A DNA stretch of 64,000 nt from Bradyrhizobium diazoefficiens (GCF_018129965.1 NZ_JAFCKW010000004.1:1-64000), one strand, 5' to 3'. Numbered from the stretch's first letter, positions 1 through 9,500 are shown. The notes: generated by a model not told the origin, from the sequence alone. Made by a program: numbers and translations.

Positions 1-87
1 CAACCAACAGGCCGCTCGCGAGCGCGCTTGCAAATCGCGCCGTAGCGAGCGGGCGGCCGGCCCGTTACCCCATCTACGAAGCTACCC

Positions 88-762
88 CTACCCCAAGTGC
101 TTCCGGAAAAACTCCGTCGCCCTGCCCCAGGCGAGCTCGGCGGCTTCGCGGTCGTGGACGGCCTGACGCTGCTCGTTGACGAAGGCATGTTCGGCGTCAT
201 AGCGGAACAGCTCCAGCGACTTGCCGGCGGCCTTCATGGCCTTTTCGAAGCCGTCGACCAGCTCCGGCGTGCACCAATCGTCCTTGTTGGCGAAATGGGC
301 CTGGAGCGGGATCTTGACGTCAGCGGGCCTGGCGGCCTGCTCCGGCGGGATGCCGTAGAACACGACGCCGGCGGCAAGCTCCGGCACATGCACCGAACCG
401 ATGATGGTCACGGCACCGCCGAGGCAGAATCCCGTCAGCCCGACCTTGGCGCCGTTGCGCGACAGATATTGCGCGGCGCCGCGCACGGTTTGCGTGGTGG
501 CGTCCATGAAGTCGAGCGAGTTCATCTCTTTGCCGGCGGCATCCGTATCGTGATACGGCACCAGCTTGCCCTTGTAGAGATCGGGCGCGAGCGCATCGAA
601 ACCGGCCAGCGCGAAGCGATCGCACAGGCCCTTGATCTGGTTCGACAGACCCCACCATTCCTGGATGACGACCACGCCCGGCGCATTGCCGCGCGCCGCA
701 TTGGCGAGATAGCCCGAGGCGTCCTTGCCGTCCGGGCGCTTGAAGGTGATGGCGGTTCCCAT
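88..762 (-). CDS. Dienelactone hydrolase family protein
   Basis: This 224-aa protein has the alpha/beta-hydrolase layout of dienelactone hydrolase. The nucleophile elbow is GFCLGG with Cys113, an acid lies in NKDDW near residues 161-162, and His192 sits in DAEHAF. The EWWGL stretch near residue 35 is also typical of the family. The start at 762 is chosen because GGAGGAA lies just upstream; an in-frame extension to 840 has no family similarity. The length matches the family (about 220-240 aa). Members hydrolyse cyclic ester bonds in the cytoplasm; the substrate here cannot be told. It is the last gene on its strand before the terminator-flanked fbc operon and appears to be transcribed alone. 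Confidence 0.88.
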   Translation of the reverse strand: MGTAITFKRPDGKDASGYLANAARGNAPGVVVIQEWWGLSNQIKGLCDRFALAGFDALAPDLYKGKLVPYHDTDAAGKEMNSLDFMDATTQTVRGAAQYLSRNGAKVGLTGFCLGGAVTIIGSVHVPELAAGVVFYGIPPEQAARPADVKIPLQAHFANKDDWCTPELVDGFEKAMKAAGKSLELFRYDAEHAFVNEQRQAVHDREAAELAWGRATEFFRKHLG

Positions 763-860
763 GTGGTTCCTCCGACGAGTTTCTGGGGAGCGGTTGGCAG
801 CATCTTGGCCGCTGTGGGCACGATAGGCAATCGCGCGCATTACACACGCTCGTGTGCAAC

Positions 861-886
861 AAAAAAGCCCCCGTCACGGGGGCTTT
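861..886 (-). terminator. Rho-independent terminator of the fbcFH operon
   Basis: On the minus strand, AAGCCCCCGT pairs with an ACGGGGGCTT-like arm across a very short loop, and the stem is followed by a run of six T. It lies about 23 bases downstream of the fbcH stop codon, so it most likely ends the fbcF-fbcH transcript and insulates the hydrolase gene. Confidence 0.85.
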
Positions 887-908
887 CTCATTTCTTGGCT
901 CGCGCCGC

Positions 909-2972
909 TCAGTGCGCGTCGGCCCAGACCTTCTTCTTGGTGAAGTACATCAGGCCGGCGAAGATGATCAGGAAGATGAAGACCTGGAAGCCGAGGCGCT
1001 TGCGCGCTTCCATGTGGGGCTCGGCGGTCCACATCAGGAACGTGGTGACGTCCTTGGCGTATTGCGCGACGGTGGTCGGCGAGCCGTCGTCATAGGTCAC
1101 CTGGCCGTCGCTGAGCGGCTTCGGCATCTTGATGGCGTGACCGGGATAGTACTTGTTGTAATACGTGCCTTCCGGCACCGTTACGCCCTCGGGCGGGTTG
1201 TCTTCGAAGCCCTGCAGGAGCGCGTCGACGTAGTTCGGGCCCTGCTCCTGGAACTGGGTGAAGAAGTCGAAAATGAACTGCGGAAATCCACGCTCATAGG
1301 AACGCGCCTTGGTGATGAGCGAAAGGTCGGGTGGCGCTTTGCCACCGTTGGCCGCAGCCGCCGCCTGCTCGTTCGGAAAAGGCGACGGGAAATAGTCCGC
1401 CGTACGGCCCGGACGTTCGAACATGTCGCCCTGTTCGTTCGGGCCGTCCTTAACCTTGTACTCGGCCGCAAAGGCAGCCGCCTGTGCCGCCGTATAGCCG
1501 GGACCACCGGGATCGGCCAGATTGCGGAATGCGATGTAGTTGAGGCTGTGGCAGTTCGAGCAGACTTCCTTGTAGACCTTGAGACCACGCTGGAGCGCGC
1601 CACGGTCAAACTTGCCGAAAGGGCCCGCGAACGACCATTTGTTGCCCGGCGGCTTGTCGGTGCCTTCGGACGCGCGGGCATCCCCGAGGCTGCCCAGCAA
1701 TAGCGCACCGGCGGCGACGAGCGTGACGGCGACGGAGGCCACGGCCTTGCCGCTGTTGGCGAGGATCGCCTCCGAGATCGAGTTCGGTACCGGCCGCGGT
1801 TTCTCGATGCGCGAGAGCAGCGGCAGCACGATCAGGAAGTAGGCGAAGTAGCAGACCGTCAGGACCCGACCGGCGACCACGTAGATGCCTTCCGGCGGCT
1901 GGGCGCCGAGATAGCCGAGCAGCACGCAGACCACGACGAAGATCCAGAAGAACTGCTTGGCGAGCGGACGATACTTCGACGACCGCGTCCGGGCGCTGTC
2001 CAGCCAGGGCAGGAAGCACAGGATGATGATGGCCGAGAACATCCCGATCACGCCGGCGAGCTTGTTCGGGATCGAGCGCAGGATCGCGTAGAACGGCAGG
2101 TAATACCATTCCGGCACGATGTGCGGCGGCGTCACGCCGGGGTTCGCCGGAATGTAGTTGTCGGCATCGCCGAGATAGTTCGGCATGTAGAAGATGAACC
2201 AGGCGTAGAACAGCAGGAAGCAGGACACGCCGAACATGTCCTTGATCGTCGCGTAAGGCGTGAACGCGACGGTGTCCTTCGGCGTCTTCGGCTCGACGCC
2301 GTCCGGATTGTTCTGGCCGGCGACGTGCAGCGCCCAGACGTGCAGGACGACGACGCCCGCGATCAGGAACGGCAGCAGATAGTGCAGCGAGAAGAAGCGG
2401 TTCAGGGTCGGGTTGCCGACCGAATAGCCGCCCCACAGCAGCGTCACGATGCTCTCGCCCACATAGGGAACGGCCGAGAACAGGTTGGTGATGACGGTGG
2501 CGCCCCAGAAGCTCATCTGGCCCCACGGCAGCACGTAGCCCATGAAGCCCGTCGCCATCATCAGGAGGTAGATGATGACGCCGAGGATCCACAGCACCTC
2601 GCGCGGCTCCTTGTAGGAGCCGTAATACAGACCGCGCAGCATGTGGATGTAGACGGCGAAGAAGAACATCGACGCGCCGCACGCGTGCATGTTGCGCAGC
2701 AGCCAGCCGTAGTTCACGTCACGCACGATCAGCTCGACCGACTTGAAGGCGAGATCGGCATGCGGCGTGTAGTGCATCGCCAGGATCACGCCGGTCAGGA
2801 TCTGGACGCCCAGCATCATCGAGAGGATGGCACCGAACGTGTACCAGTAATTCAGATTGCGCGGAGTCGGGTAGGCGACGAAGGAGGAATGCATGAGACC
2901 CAGGATCGGCAAACGCCGCTCGATCCACTGCAGGGCCGGGTTGTTCGGCTTGAATTCGGATGGTCCGCTCAT
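909..2972 (-). CDS. fbcH: Cytochrome b/c1 fusion polyprotein of the bc1 complex
   Basis: This 687-aa polyprotein carries cytochrome b (about residues 1-395) followed by cytochrome c1 (about 435-687). The bis-His haem ligands of cytochrome b are visible as His96/His110 and His197/His211, and the Qo-site PEWY motif is at 287-290. A hydrophobic stretch at about 409-434 ending DARA looks like an internal signal sequence that would be cleaved to release cytochrome c1. The c-haem site CSNCH is at 471-475 and a C-terminal membrane anchor ends the protein. The start at 2972 gives MSGPSEF, is preceded by AGGA, and gives the length known for Bradyrhizobium FbcH. The product is the core of respiratory complex III, oxidising ubiquinol and reducing cytochrome c at the cytoplasmic membrane. 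Confidence 0.97.
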   Translation of the reverse strand: MSGPSEFKPNNPALQWIERRLPILGLMHSSFVAYPTPRNLNYWYTFGAILSMMLGVQILTGVILAMHYTPHADLAFKSVELIVRDVNYGWLLRNMHACGASMFFFAVYIHMLRGLYYGSYKEPREVLWILGVIIYLLMMATGFMGYVLPWGQMSFWGATVITNLFSAVPYVGESIVTLLWGGYSVGNPTLNRFFSLHYLLPFLIAGVVVLHVWALHVAGQNNPDGVEPKTPKDTVAFTPYATIKDMFGVSCFLLFYAWFIFYMPNYLGDADNYIPANPGVTPPHIVPEWYYLPFYAILRSIPNKLAGVIGMFSAIIILCFLPWLDSARTRSSKYRPLAKQFFWIFVVVCVLLGYLGAQPPEGIYVVAGRVLTVCYFAYFLIVLPLLSRIEKPRPVPNSISEAILANSGKAVASVAVTLVAAGALLLGSLGDARASEGTDKPPGNKWSFAGPFGKFDRGALQRGLKVYKEVCSNCHSLNYIAFRNLADPGGPGYTAAQAAAFAAEYKVKDGPNEQGDMFERPGRTADYFPSPFPNEQAAAAANGGKAPPDLSLITKARSYERGFPQFIFDFFTQFQEQGPNYVDALLQGFEDNPPEGVTVPEGTYYNKYYPGHAIKMPKPLSDGQVTYDDGSPTTVAQYAKDVTTFLMWTAEPHMEARKRLGFQVFIFLIIFAGLMYFTKKKVWADAH

Positions 2973-3034
2973 GATGCGATCCTGAGGAAATAATACGACG
3001 AGACGGCGCGAAGCTTCGGACGCGGGTCCGAAGC

Positions 3035-3565
3035 TCAGCCGATCTGGATTTTGGTGTCGGAAACGAAAGTGTACGGCGGCACCGGCAGGTTCGCGGGCGC
3101 GGGCCCCTGGCGGATACGGCCGGACGAATCGTACTGCGAACCATGGCAGGGGCAGAAGAACCCGTCGTAATTGCCCTCGTGAGCGATCGGGATGCAGCCG
3201 AGATGGGTGCAGATGCCGATCACGACCAGCCACTGCTCGTGGCCGGACTTGACGCGGGCCTCATCGCTCTGCGGATCGGGCAGGCTCGCCACGTTGACGG
3301 CGCGCGCCTCGTCGATCTGCTTCTTGGTGCGGTGGCTGATGTAGATCGGCTTGCCGCGCCAGAACACCTTGATGTCCTGCCCCTCGGCGACCGGGCTGAG
3401 ATCGACCTCGATCGGCGCACCTGCGGCGATGGTCGAGGCATCAGGATTCATTTGAGAGATAAAGGGCCAGAGCGCAGTAGCGCCCCCTACAGCGGCGACG
3501 GCCCCGGTTGCAACGAATAGGAAATCACGGCGTGTCGGATGGTCCGCCGAAGACGCTGTCGTCAC
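3035..3565 (-). CDS. fbcF: Ubiquinol-cytochrome c reductase Rieske iron-sulfur subunit
   Basis: This 176-aa Rieske protein starts with a twin-arginine export signal (TRRDFLFVA at about 11-19) followed by a hydrophobic anchor. The [2Fe-2S] ligand boxes are CTHLGC (119-124) and CPCHGS (138-143), complete with both Cys-His pairs and the disulfide cysteines. The gene lies 62 bp upstream of fbcH on the same strand, the gene order of the Bradyrhizobium fbcFH operon. The product passes electrons from ubiquinol to cytochrome c1 on the periplasmic side. Confidence 0.97.
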   Translation of the reverse strand: MTTASSADHPTRRDFLFVATGAVAAVGGATALWPFISQMNPDASTIAAGAPIEVDLSPVAEGQDIKVFWRGKPIYISHRTKKQIDEARAVNVASLPDPQSDEARVKSGHEQWLVVIGICTHLGCIPIAHEGNYDGFFCPCHGSQYDSSGRIRQGPAPANLPVPPYTFVSDTKIQIG

Positions 3566-3843
3566 GATTCCAACCCTTTCTTCTTATGCTACCGGTGGAA
3601 CCGCTCCGGAGGCCCCCAAGGTCCCCAGAACAGGTTGCCGGCGCCCGCGGCCCCCCGCGGCGGCAGAACTTGACTTGTCCCCGCCAAAAGACGGCAAAAA
3701 CAGCAGTTCAGAATCGTTCTATTGGCACCCTTGCCGGGCGAGCGCAAGCCCGCTAACGGCGGGGAGGCGTGCAATGCACGAATTCCGGCGCTGGCGATGT
3801 TTTATTGAGACATTTCCGGCCCGCATCGACCCCGGCAGACCCC

Positions 3844-4302
3844 ATGCACATCGCGCTCTTCCAACCCGACATCGCCCAGAACACCGGCACGATTCTCAGG
3901 CTGTGCGCTTGTCTGGGCATCGCCGCCCATATCATCGAACCGGCGGGCTTCCCATTCTCCGACCGCTTGTTCCGCCGGGCGGGAATGGATTACCTCGACC
4001 ATGTCAGCGTGACCCGCCACGATTCCTGGCCGAAATTCGAGGCGTGGCGCGCGGCACAGGGGACGCGCCTGTTGCTGTTCACCACGAAGGCGGCCACCGA
4101 TTACCGCGATTTTCATTACCAGGCGTCGGACATCCTGCTATTCGGGCGCGAGAGCGCCGGCGTCACCGACGCGGTGGTCGAGGCCGCCGATGCGCGCCTA
4201 GTGATCCCGATCACGCCGGGGCTGCGGTCGCTCAATGTCGCCATGACCGCGGCGATGGCCGCAGGCGAAGCGCTGCGGCAGCTGCGGAGCCCGCAAGTTT
4301 GA
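3844..4302 (+). CDS. trmL: tRNA (cytidine(34)-2'-O)-methyltransferase
   Basis: This 152-aa SPOUT-class methyltransferase begins MHIALFQPDIAQNTG, the family's N-terminal signature, which also decides the start over a longer in-frame reading. The other two family motifs are LLFGRESAGV near the middle and IPITPGLRSLNVAMTAAM near the C terminus; together they form the trefoil-knot SAM site. TrmL methylates the wobble ribose of certain tRNA-Leu species. Its stop is 18 bases from queE, so the two are probably co-transcribed. Confidence 0.93.
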   Translation: MHIALFQPDIAQNTGTILRLCACLGIAAHIIEPAGFPFSDRLFRRAGMDYLDHVSVTRHDSWPKFEAWRAAQGTRLLLFTTKAATDYRDFHYQASDILLFGRESAGVTDAVVEAADARLVIPITPGLRSLNVAMTAAMAAGEALRQLRSPQV

Positions 4303-4320
4303 GATGTTGAGGAGAGAGCG

Positions 4321-4953
4321 TTGAGTTACGCGGTCAAGGAAATCTTCCTGACCCTGCAAGGCGAAGGCGCCCATGCCGGGCGCGCGTCCGTATTCTGCCG
4401 TTTTGCCGGCTGCAATCTCTGGAGCGGGCGCGAGGCCGATCGCCTGGACGCGGTCTGCAAGTTCTGCGACACGGATTTCGTCGGCACCGACGGCACGTTC
4501 GGCGGCCGCTACGCCTCGGCCGCGGATCTCGCCAACACCATCGCCGCGCAATGGACCGCCAAGGGCGCCAACCGCTACGTGGTGCTGACCGGCGGCGAGC
4601 CGCTGCTGCAGGTCGACGCCGCGCTCGTCGATGCGCTCCATGCCCGCGGCTTCGAGATCGGCGTCGAGACCAACGGCACCATCGCGCCGCCTGCGGGGCT
4701 CGACTGGATCTGCGTCAGCCCCAAGGGCGGCAGCGAACTCGTCGTGCGCCGCGGTCACGAGCTGAAGCTGGTCTATCCGCAGACGCTCGCCGCGCCGGAA
4801 GCCTTCGCTGACCTTGCCTTCGAGCGCTTCTCGCTGCAACCGATGGACGGCCCCGAGGCCGCAGAGAATACCGCGCGTGCGATCGACTATTGCCTGCGCC
4901 ACCCGCAGTGGCGGCTGAGCGTGCAGACGCATAAATCGCTCGGCATCAGATAG
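4321..4953 (+). CDS. queE: 7-carboxy-7-deazaguanine synthase (radical SAM)
   Basis: This 210-aa QueE has a variant cluster motif, C31-x14-C46-x2-C49, in place of the usual Cx3Cx2C. It also has LTLQGEG at the N terminus and TGGEPLLQ for SAM and substrate. The CX14CX2C form is known in characterised QueE proteins, so it is not a defect. The start is TTG, supported by a good GAGGAGAG ribosome-binding site six or so bases upstream. QueE converts 6-carboxytetrahydropterin to 7-carboxy-7-deazaguanine, the step after QueD, whose homologue follows directly. Confidence 0.94.
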   Translation: MSYAVKEIFLTLQGEGAHAGRASVFCRFAGCNLWSGREADRLDAVCKFCDTDFVGTDGTFGGRYASAADLANTIAAQWTAKGANRYVVLTGGEPLLQVDAALVDALHARGFEIGVETNGTIAPPAGLDWICVSPKGGSELVVRRGHELKLVYPQTLAAPEAFADLAFERFSLQPMDGPEAAENTARAIDYCLRHPQWRLSVQTHKSLGIR

Positions 4954-4970
4954 GATTGGTTTTCGGACAG

Positions 4971-5336
4971 ATGTGGGAATTGACGAAATCGTTTCGCTTC
5001 GAGGCGGCGCATTCACTGTCGGGCACGACGTTCGGGGCCGCCAGCGAAGAGATCCACGGCCACTCCTTCCGCGCCGAGGTGACGTTGCGCGGCACGCCCG
5101 ATCCCGCAACCGGCATGGTGGTCGATCTCGGCCTCGTCCAGCGGGCGATCGAGGACGTGCGGCTTTCGCTCGATCACAAGTTCCTCAACAAGATCGAGGC
5201 GCTCGGCAAGCCGACGCTGGAGAACCTGTCGCGCTTCGTCTGGGAACGGCTTGAGCATATCGGCAAGCTGACCCGCGTCAGCATCCACCGCGACAGTTGC
5301 AACGAGAGCTGCACCTATTACGGTCCGCAAGGCTGA
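4971..5336 (+). CDS. queD: 6-pyruvoyl/6-carboxy-tetrahydropterin synthase family protein (QueD-like)
   Basis: This 121-aa COG0720 protein keeps the zinc ligands His14 (FEAAH) and His29/His31 (HGH), the LDHKFLN motif (Asp68, His69) and a C-terminal Glu in NESC. The residue that is the catalytic Cys in QueD (CxxxHGH) is Ser25 here, and Glu26 creates the ExxHGH pattern of the PTPS-III branch. Adjacency to queE argues for a queuosine role, while the motif argues for or adds a PTPS-III-like folate activity. The ATG at 4971 is chosen over a TTG at 4956 because of length and the GGACAG upstream. Confidence 0.85.
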   Translation: MWELTKSFRFEAAHSLSGTTFGAASEEIHGHSFRAEVTLRGTPDPATGMVVDLGLVQRAIEDVRLSLDHKFLNKIEALGKPTLENLSRFVWERLEHIGKLTRVSIHRDSCNESCTYYGPQG

Positions 5337-5340
5337 CGGC

Positions 5341-6240
5341 ATGGCATCGACAATAAACCCGAGTGTGATCGAAGACCGCAAGACCCGCGCGCGCGCCTGG
5401 TTCGAATCCCTGCGCGACGACATCTGCGCTAGCTTCGAGCGGCTCGAAGACGACGCGCCGCAAAACTTGTATTCCGGCGAGGCCGGCCGCTTCAAGCGGA
5501 CGCCCTGGCAGCGCACCGATCACAGCGGGGCGCATGGCGGCGGCGGCGTGATGTCGATGATGTCGGGCCGCCTGTTCGAGAAGGTCGGCGTGCATTGCTC
5601 GACCGTGCACGGCGAATTCGCGCCGGAGTTTCGCGCGCAGATTCCCGGCGCGGCGGAGGACCCGAAGTTCTGGGCCTCCGGAATCTCGCTGATCGCGCAT
5701 ATGCGCAACCCGCACGTTCCCGCCGTGCACATGAACACGCGCTTCGTCGTCACCACCAAGGCGTGGTTCGGCGGCGGCGCCGACCTGACGCCGGTGCTCG
5801 ACCGGCGGCGCACCCAGGACGATGCCGACACGCTCGCCTTCCACGCCGCGATGAAGGCGGCCTGCGACCAGCCGAACAACGTCGCCGATTACGACAAGTA
5901 CAAAAAATGGTGCGACGAGTATTTCTACCTGCCGCACCGCAAAGAGGCGCGCGGCATCGGCGGCATCTTCTACGACTGGCACGACAGCGGCGACTGGGAC
6001 GCCGACCTCGCCTTCACGCAGGACGTCGGCCGCGCGTTCCTCGATATCTACCCTGAACTCGTACAGCGCAATTTCGCCAGCCCCTGGACGGACGAGGATC
6101 GCGAGGAGCAATTGATCAGGCGCGGGCGCTATGTCGAATTCAACCTGCTCTACGACCGCGGCACCATCTTCGGGCTCAAGACCGGCGGCAACGTGGACTC
6201 CATCCTGTCGTCGCTGCCGCCCGAGGTGAAATGGCCATGA
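5341..6240 (+). CDS. hemF: Oxygen-dependent coproporphyrinogen-III oxidase
   Basis: This 299-aa protein matches aerobic HemF throughout. Visible family blocks include [19 protein letters not shown] in the middle and [14 protein letters not shown] with the following [12 protein letters not shown] stretch at the C terminus. It decarboxylates coproporphyrinogen III to protoporphyrinogen IX with O2 in the cytoplasm, supplying haem, which the nearby bc1 genes also need. It starts five bases after the queD stop codon and overlaps the next gene by an ATGA, so it belongs to the same transcription unit. Confidence 0.97.
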   Translation: MASTINPSVIEDRKTRARAWFESLRDDICASFERLEDDAPQNLYSGEAGRFKRTPWQRTDHSGAHGGGGVMSMMSGRLFEKVGVHCSTVHGEFAPEFRAQIPGAAEDPKFWASGISLIAHMRNPHVPAVHMNTRFVVTTKAWFGGGADLTPVLDRRRTQDDADTLAFHAAMKAACDQPNNVADYDKYKKWCDEYFYLPHRKEARGIGGIFYDWHDSGDWDADLAFTQDVGRAFLDIYPELVQRNFASPWTDEDREEQLIRRGRYVEFNLLYDRGTIFGLKTGGNVDSILSSLPPEVKWP

Positions 6241-6989
6241 TGACGATCAAGCCCCCAATGAAGCCCCTCCCCCGCGCCATGCTGATCGACATGGACGACA
6301 CCATCCTGTCGGCCTATGGCCGGCCCGAGATCGCCTGGAACACGATCGCGGAGGAATTCGCCGAGGAGCTGGCGCCCCTGCCACCGCGACAGGTCGCGAC
6401 CGCAGTGCTCGCCTATGCGCGGAACTTCTGGGCGAATGCGGAGGCTGCGTGGCGCATGAAGCTCGGCGAGGCGCGGCGGCTCACGGTGCGCGGCGGCTTC
6501 GCCGCGCTCGCTGCCAATGGCCACCGCGCCCTCCCCGACGATCTCGCCGATCGCCTCGCCGACCGCTTCACCACCTATCGCGAGGAAGCGATCTTCGTCT
6601 TTCCCGGCGCGCATGACGCGATCGACGCCTTCAAGGCGCACGGCGTCAAGCTCGCGCTGGTCACCAATGGCGCCGCCGACATGCAGCGCGCCAAGGTCGA
6701 ACGCTTCGAGCTGACCCATCGCTTCGATCACATCCAGATCGAGGGCGAGCACGGTTTCGGCAAGCCCGAGGAGCGCGCCTATCTGCACGCGATGGACGCG
6801 CTCGGCGTCACGCCTGCGGACACCTGGATGATCGGCGACAATCTGGAATGGGAAGTCGTGACGCCGCAGCGCCTCGGCATCTATTCGATCTGGATCGACG
6901 TCCATGGCGACGGCCTGCCCGAGGGCTCGACGGTGAAACCCGACCGCATCATCCGCTCGCTGACCGAACTGGTGCCGGACCGGGTCTAG
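6237..6989 (+). CDS. HAD family hydrolase
   Basis: This 250-aa haloacid dehalogenase-type phosphatase has motif I DMDDT near the N terminus with the nucleophile Asp, motif II LVTNG, the motif III Lys in GKPEERAY, and motif [12 protein letters not shown]. The helical cap between motifs I and II marks subfamily I. The start at 6237 overlaps the hemF stop as ATGA; an ATG at 6231 is also possible but sits too close to the GAGGTG ribosome-binding site. Substrate unknown; N-acylneuraminate-9-phosphatase-like proteins are the nearest look. Confidence 0.85.
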   Translation: MMTIKPPMKPLPRAMLIDMDDTILSAYGRPEIAWNTIAEEFAEELAPLPPRQVATAVLAYARNFWANAEAAWRMKLGEARRLTVRGGFAALAANGHRALPDDLADRLADRFTTYREEAIFVFPGAHDAIDAFKAHGVKLALVTNGAADMQRAKVERFELTHRFDHIQIEGEHGFGKPEERAYLHAMDALGVTPADTWMIGDNLEWEVVTPQRLGIYSIWIDVHGDGLPEGSTVKPDRIIRSLTELVPDRV

Positions 6990-7356
6990 GCACGGTCCGC
7001 CGCAAATTTCGAAAACAACCCCATGCACAGTAGCCGGCTGCTGCAAATTCAACGACTTGCCTGACCACCTCCAAAAATTGCTGATTTTTCGAAATCACTT
7101 GACCCGTCGGGCAATACAGGTGCATGATGCCATCATCGCGGCGCATGGGACGGATAAGCCCCTGCGCAACCCATCGAGCAGGCGCCATCGCCTCCGTCAT
7201 GGTCCCGCCTCCGGCCTGAAGCTCTGTTATCGGCGTTTCAACAGCCTGGCTGCGGATGCGCGCTGCCGCAGCACATCCACTGATCCCGCGTGTCGTGATC
7301 GGCGTGTCATGCCGGCCTGATAGCTTCCCTTGTCAATCAACCTGAAAGGACCATCC
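6990..7356. other. Intergenic stretch without a convincing gene
   Basis: 367 bases with no supportable coding region. It holds a GC-balanced segment with TTGACCCGTCGGGCAA near 7099-7114, resembling short sequences often scattered between Bradyrhizobium genes. Any reading frame here lacks a ribosome-binding site and protein-like composition. AAAGGA just before 7357 serves the next gene. Confidence 0.5.
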
Positions 7357-7560
7357 ATGGAACTAAAAGCCGGCGATATCGTCATGCTGAAATCGGGCGG
7401 GCAGCCGCTCACCGTCGCCGAAGTGAAGGGCGACGACGTGCTCTGTCTCTGGATGGGCGTGGAAGGCGATTTGTTCCGCGAGACCCTGCCGCTCGCCGTG
7501 CTCGAGCAGCTGGAAGAACTGGACGAGGATGAGGAAGAGGACGACGAAGACGAGGAATAG
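7357..7560 (+). CDS. DUF2158 (YodC-like) small protein with acidic tail
   Basis: This 67-aa protein begins MELKAGDIVMLKSGG and continues with PLTVAEV and a CLWM element, the pattern of the DUF2158/YodC family, a small beta-barrel-like domain of unknown function. The last 17 or so residues are almost all Glu and Asp, an unusually acidic tail. AAAGGA seven or so bases upstream fixes the ATG start. It stands alone between two non-coding stretches. Confidence 0.8.
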   Translation: MELKAGDIVMLKSGGQPLTVAEVKGDDVLCLWMGVEGDLFRETLPLAVLEQLEELDEDEEEDDEDEE

Positions 7561-8052
7561 GCACGCCCAGGGCTGCGCCTCGATCGGATCCGCCGCGCGC
7601 GTCTCCGAACGGCCGATGTCCGTTTCTCCACCGGTCACGGTGCGACAGCGGACATCGGCCGCTAGAGCTTTTTCGGTTCTGATTGAATCAGAACCGAAGC
7701 TCCAGATTCTCGTTTTGACGCGTTTTCTTCACGCGAACCGGTCTCCACTTCGCTCGAGAACGCTCGATGATAGCCCGCAGTGGTTATGACGATCGGCGTC
7801 ATGCGCCGTCACGACCCCGATGTCGCCAGCGTCTGCGCTATCGTAAAAGCCATGCCGCGCGATCGTCGCGCGTTCGATCCCAGTAATCATGGGTCATTAC
7901 AGTCAATCTGCGCGAACGCCGGCCAACATCACTTCACGCCAGCGGCGGATGAGGCTGGTGCCAATCCGCCCGCCCCGCCTGCCAACGCGTTCCGCTTGCA
8001 CAATCCCAGGTTTAAGAACAGGATGCCGATCAACCCGGCGAGGGAGAGATCA
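7561..8052. other. Intergenic stretch holding a dispersed repeat
   Basis: About 490 bases with no convincing gene. It contains a copy of a roughly 105-bp dispersed repeat (7662-7767) and, near 7944-7975, a segment (GGTGCCAATCCGCCCGCCCC) that recurs in similar form near 9331-9362. The last part is the leader of the cupin gene. Confidence 0.5.
7662..7767. repeat. Dispersed intergenic repeat, copy 1
   Basis: About 105 bases starting with an inverted repeat (CGGTTCTGATT / AATCAGAACCG) followed by CGCGTTTTCTTCACGCGAAC and ACCGGTCTCCACTTCGCTCG. A copy about 90% identical by eye lies at 24759-24863 in another intergenic region. The leading inverted repeat would fold as a hairpin in RNA. Confidence 0.8.
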
Positions 8053-8709
8053 GTGCGGCAGCATCTTGACGGCGGCGGCTCCGGACGGCGACGATTTCTG
8101 CAACGGGCGGCATTGGCGTGCGGTGCCTTGCTCGGCTCGAATATCCCGATGACCGGCGCCGCAGCGGCCGACACGCCCAGCAAGGCAGGAAGCGCGATGA
8201 TCGACAACATGACGCCGGACGACGTGCTGAAATTGCTGGAACTGGAGCCGAATGCGACCTGCGGCTTTGTCCGCGAAACCTACCGCGCGAAGCAGCAGAT
8301 TGCGCCAGGTGGCTTGCCGGCACCCTTTGCAGACGGCCGCCAGCTCGGCTCGGCTCTCTATTTCATGGTCACGCCGCAAGCGCCGGTACGGCTCCATCGC
8401 ATTCGCAACGACCAGCTTTATCATTATTACCTCGGCGATCCGATCGAGGTGCTGCTGCTGCACGGGACGGGCGAGCACGTCATCGTCGGGCCGGATCTGC
8501 GCGCCGGACACCGCGTCCAGCTCCTGATTCCCGGCAACACCTTTCATACCGCCCGCATCATCGGCCAGAAGCGATGGTTCCTCGGCGCCAGCACCGAATG
8601 GCCGGGCGTGATTCCGGAAGACGTCGAGCTTGGCAAACCGGATTTGCTGACCGCGGAGTTCCCGCAAGTCGCCGCCGATATCCGCAATTATCCGCAACCG
8701 GTGGACTGA
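8053..8709 (+). CDS. Tat-signal cupin superfamily (DUF985-like) protein
   Basis: This 218-aa protein combines a twin-arginine signal (GRRRFLQRAALACGALLG within the first 30 residues) with a cupin_5/DUF985-like domain. The domain shows LLELEPNATCGFVRETYR, then TPQAPVRLHRIRNDQLYHYY, and ends in FLGASTEWPGV. DUF985 proteins are normally cytoplasmic single-domain cupins of uncertain function. A GTG start at 8053 is chosen for the GGGAGAG five bases upstream; an in-frame ATG at 8023 is an alternative and leaves the signal intact. No neighbour suggests a pathway. Confidence 0.75.
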   Translation: MRQHLDGGGSGRRRFLQRAALACGALLGSNIPMTGAAAADTPSKAGSAMIDNMTPDDVLKLLELEPNATCGFVRETYRAKQQIAPGGLPAPFADGRQLGSALYFMVTPQAPVRLHRIRNDQLYHYYLGDPIEVLLLHGTGEHVIVGPDLRAGHRVQLLIPGNTFHTARIIGQKRWFLGASTEWPGVIPEDVELGKPDLLTAEFPQVAADIRNYPQPVD

Positions 8710-8771
8710 CCGCAGAAGTTCGCCAAGGCCATCGGTTCTTGACCTTCATACCTGCCAGGCCGACGGCCATC

Positions 8772-9143
8772 TCAATCCACCGTAACTTGGACGTTGAACG
8801 CGGTGGTGCCTCGCGACTGCGATCCAGTCCCCGAGAAGGCAAACGAAAACGTATCGACGCCTTTGAAGCCAGGGCTCGGCTGATAGGCGATTCCACTCAA
8901 GCCCTCGCGCCCCGCCATGCCGTGAGCGGCGCGCCTCACGATTCTCAAACTCGACATCTGTGTGCTTGCAGCCGGTCCCAGATCCGTGGCGCAAATCGCG
9001 CCCTGGCTTGTACGCCAATACAGCGTTCGGACCTCGCCGAAGTGCCATCGGGCCACGATCGGAGTTGCATTGCATGCGGCAGCCGCTTCGCCACACCAGC
9101 ACAGCGACGACAGCAGGACGAGGCAAAATGGTTCGATCCGCAT
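8772..9143 (-). CDS. Small secreted protein with Ig-like/cadherin-like domain
   Basis: This 123-aa protein starts with a clear signal peptide (MRIEPFCLVLLSSLCWCGEA, cleavage expected around AAAAC). The mature part ends in a beta-sandwich-like pattern with PGFKGVDTFSFAFSGTG and a final FNVQVTVD, as in bacterial Ig-like or cadherin-like modules. The start has a perfect GGAGGT ribosome-binding site. Four Cys outside the signal core could form disulfides in the periplasm. Function unknown; it is convergent with the cupin gene. Confidence 0.7.
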   Translation of the reverse strand: MRIEPFCLVLLSSLCWCGEAAAACNATPIVARWHFGEVRTLYWRTSQGAICATDLGPAASTQMSSLRIVRRAAHGMAGREGLSGIAYQPSPGFKGVDTFSFAFSGTGSQSRGTTAFNVQVTVD

Positions 9144-9500
9144 ACGACACCTCCGAAAAAACATCGTTCGAAATGAAATGACATCTGATCGTCGAGCAGA
9201 AATGGCATCCGATCCCAAAAAGACCGCGGCTTCTATCGCCAAGCCCCCCTGACTTTCTCTCGTTCCTGGCGTGTCGGCAAGATGGAGTTGCCTGCGATCG
9301 GTTGCACTCGTCATTTGATCGCAAGACATGGCCGATGACGCTGGCGCCAATCCGCCCTCCCCAGGCGCGATGTCGGCGAGCGCGCTCCGGCCAATATCCG
9401 ACAGCCCACCTGCCTCACTTGACGTGAACTGCTTCACAGCTCGTCCCCCCACGTTGCGATACGCTTGCTCCACGGGGCGTGGAGCGAGTTGGAGGCAACG
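9144..9500. other. Intergenic stretch between divergent genes
   Basis: 357 bases separate two divergently transcribed genes, so it should hold both promoters. The segment near 9331-9362 (GGCGCCAATCCGCCCTCCCC core) resembles one near 7944-7975. No coding region has support here. Confidence 0.5.

Noticed and set aside
1..87. Leading 87 bases examined for a tRNA or gene end
   Set aside because: No cloverleaf, open frame or terminator with support; it is just the 3' flank of the hydrolase gene.
909..2972. Cytochrome b/c1 fusion as a novel gene fusion
   Set aside because: It is the known FbcH arrangement of Bradyrhizobium and relatives, processed to two proteins.
4321..4953. QueE lacking the standard Cx3Cx2C radical-SAM motif
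   Set aside because: The CX14CX2C variant is established for functional QueE proteins, and all three Cys are present.
6949..7200. An 83-codon minus-strand frame after the HAD gene
   Set aside because: It overlaps the end of the HAD gene, has no ribosome-binding site, and its composition is not protein-like.
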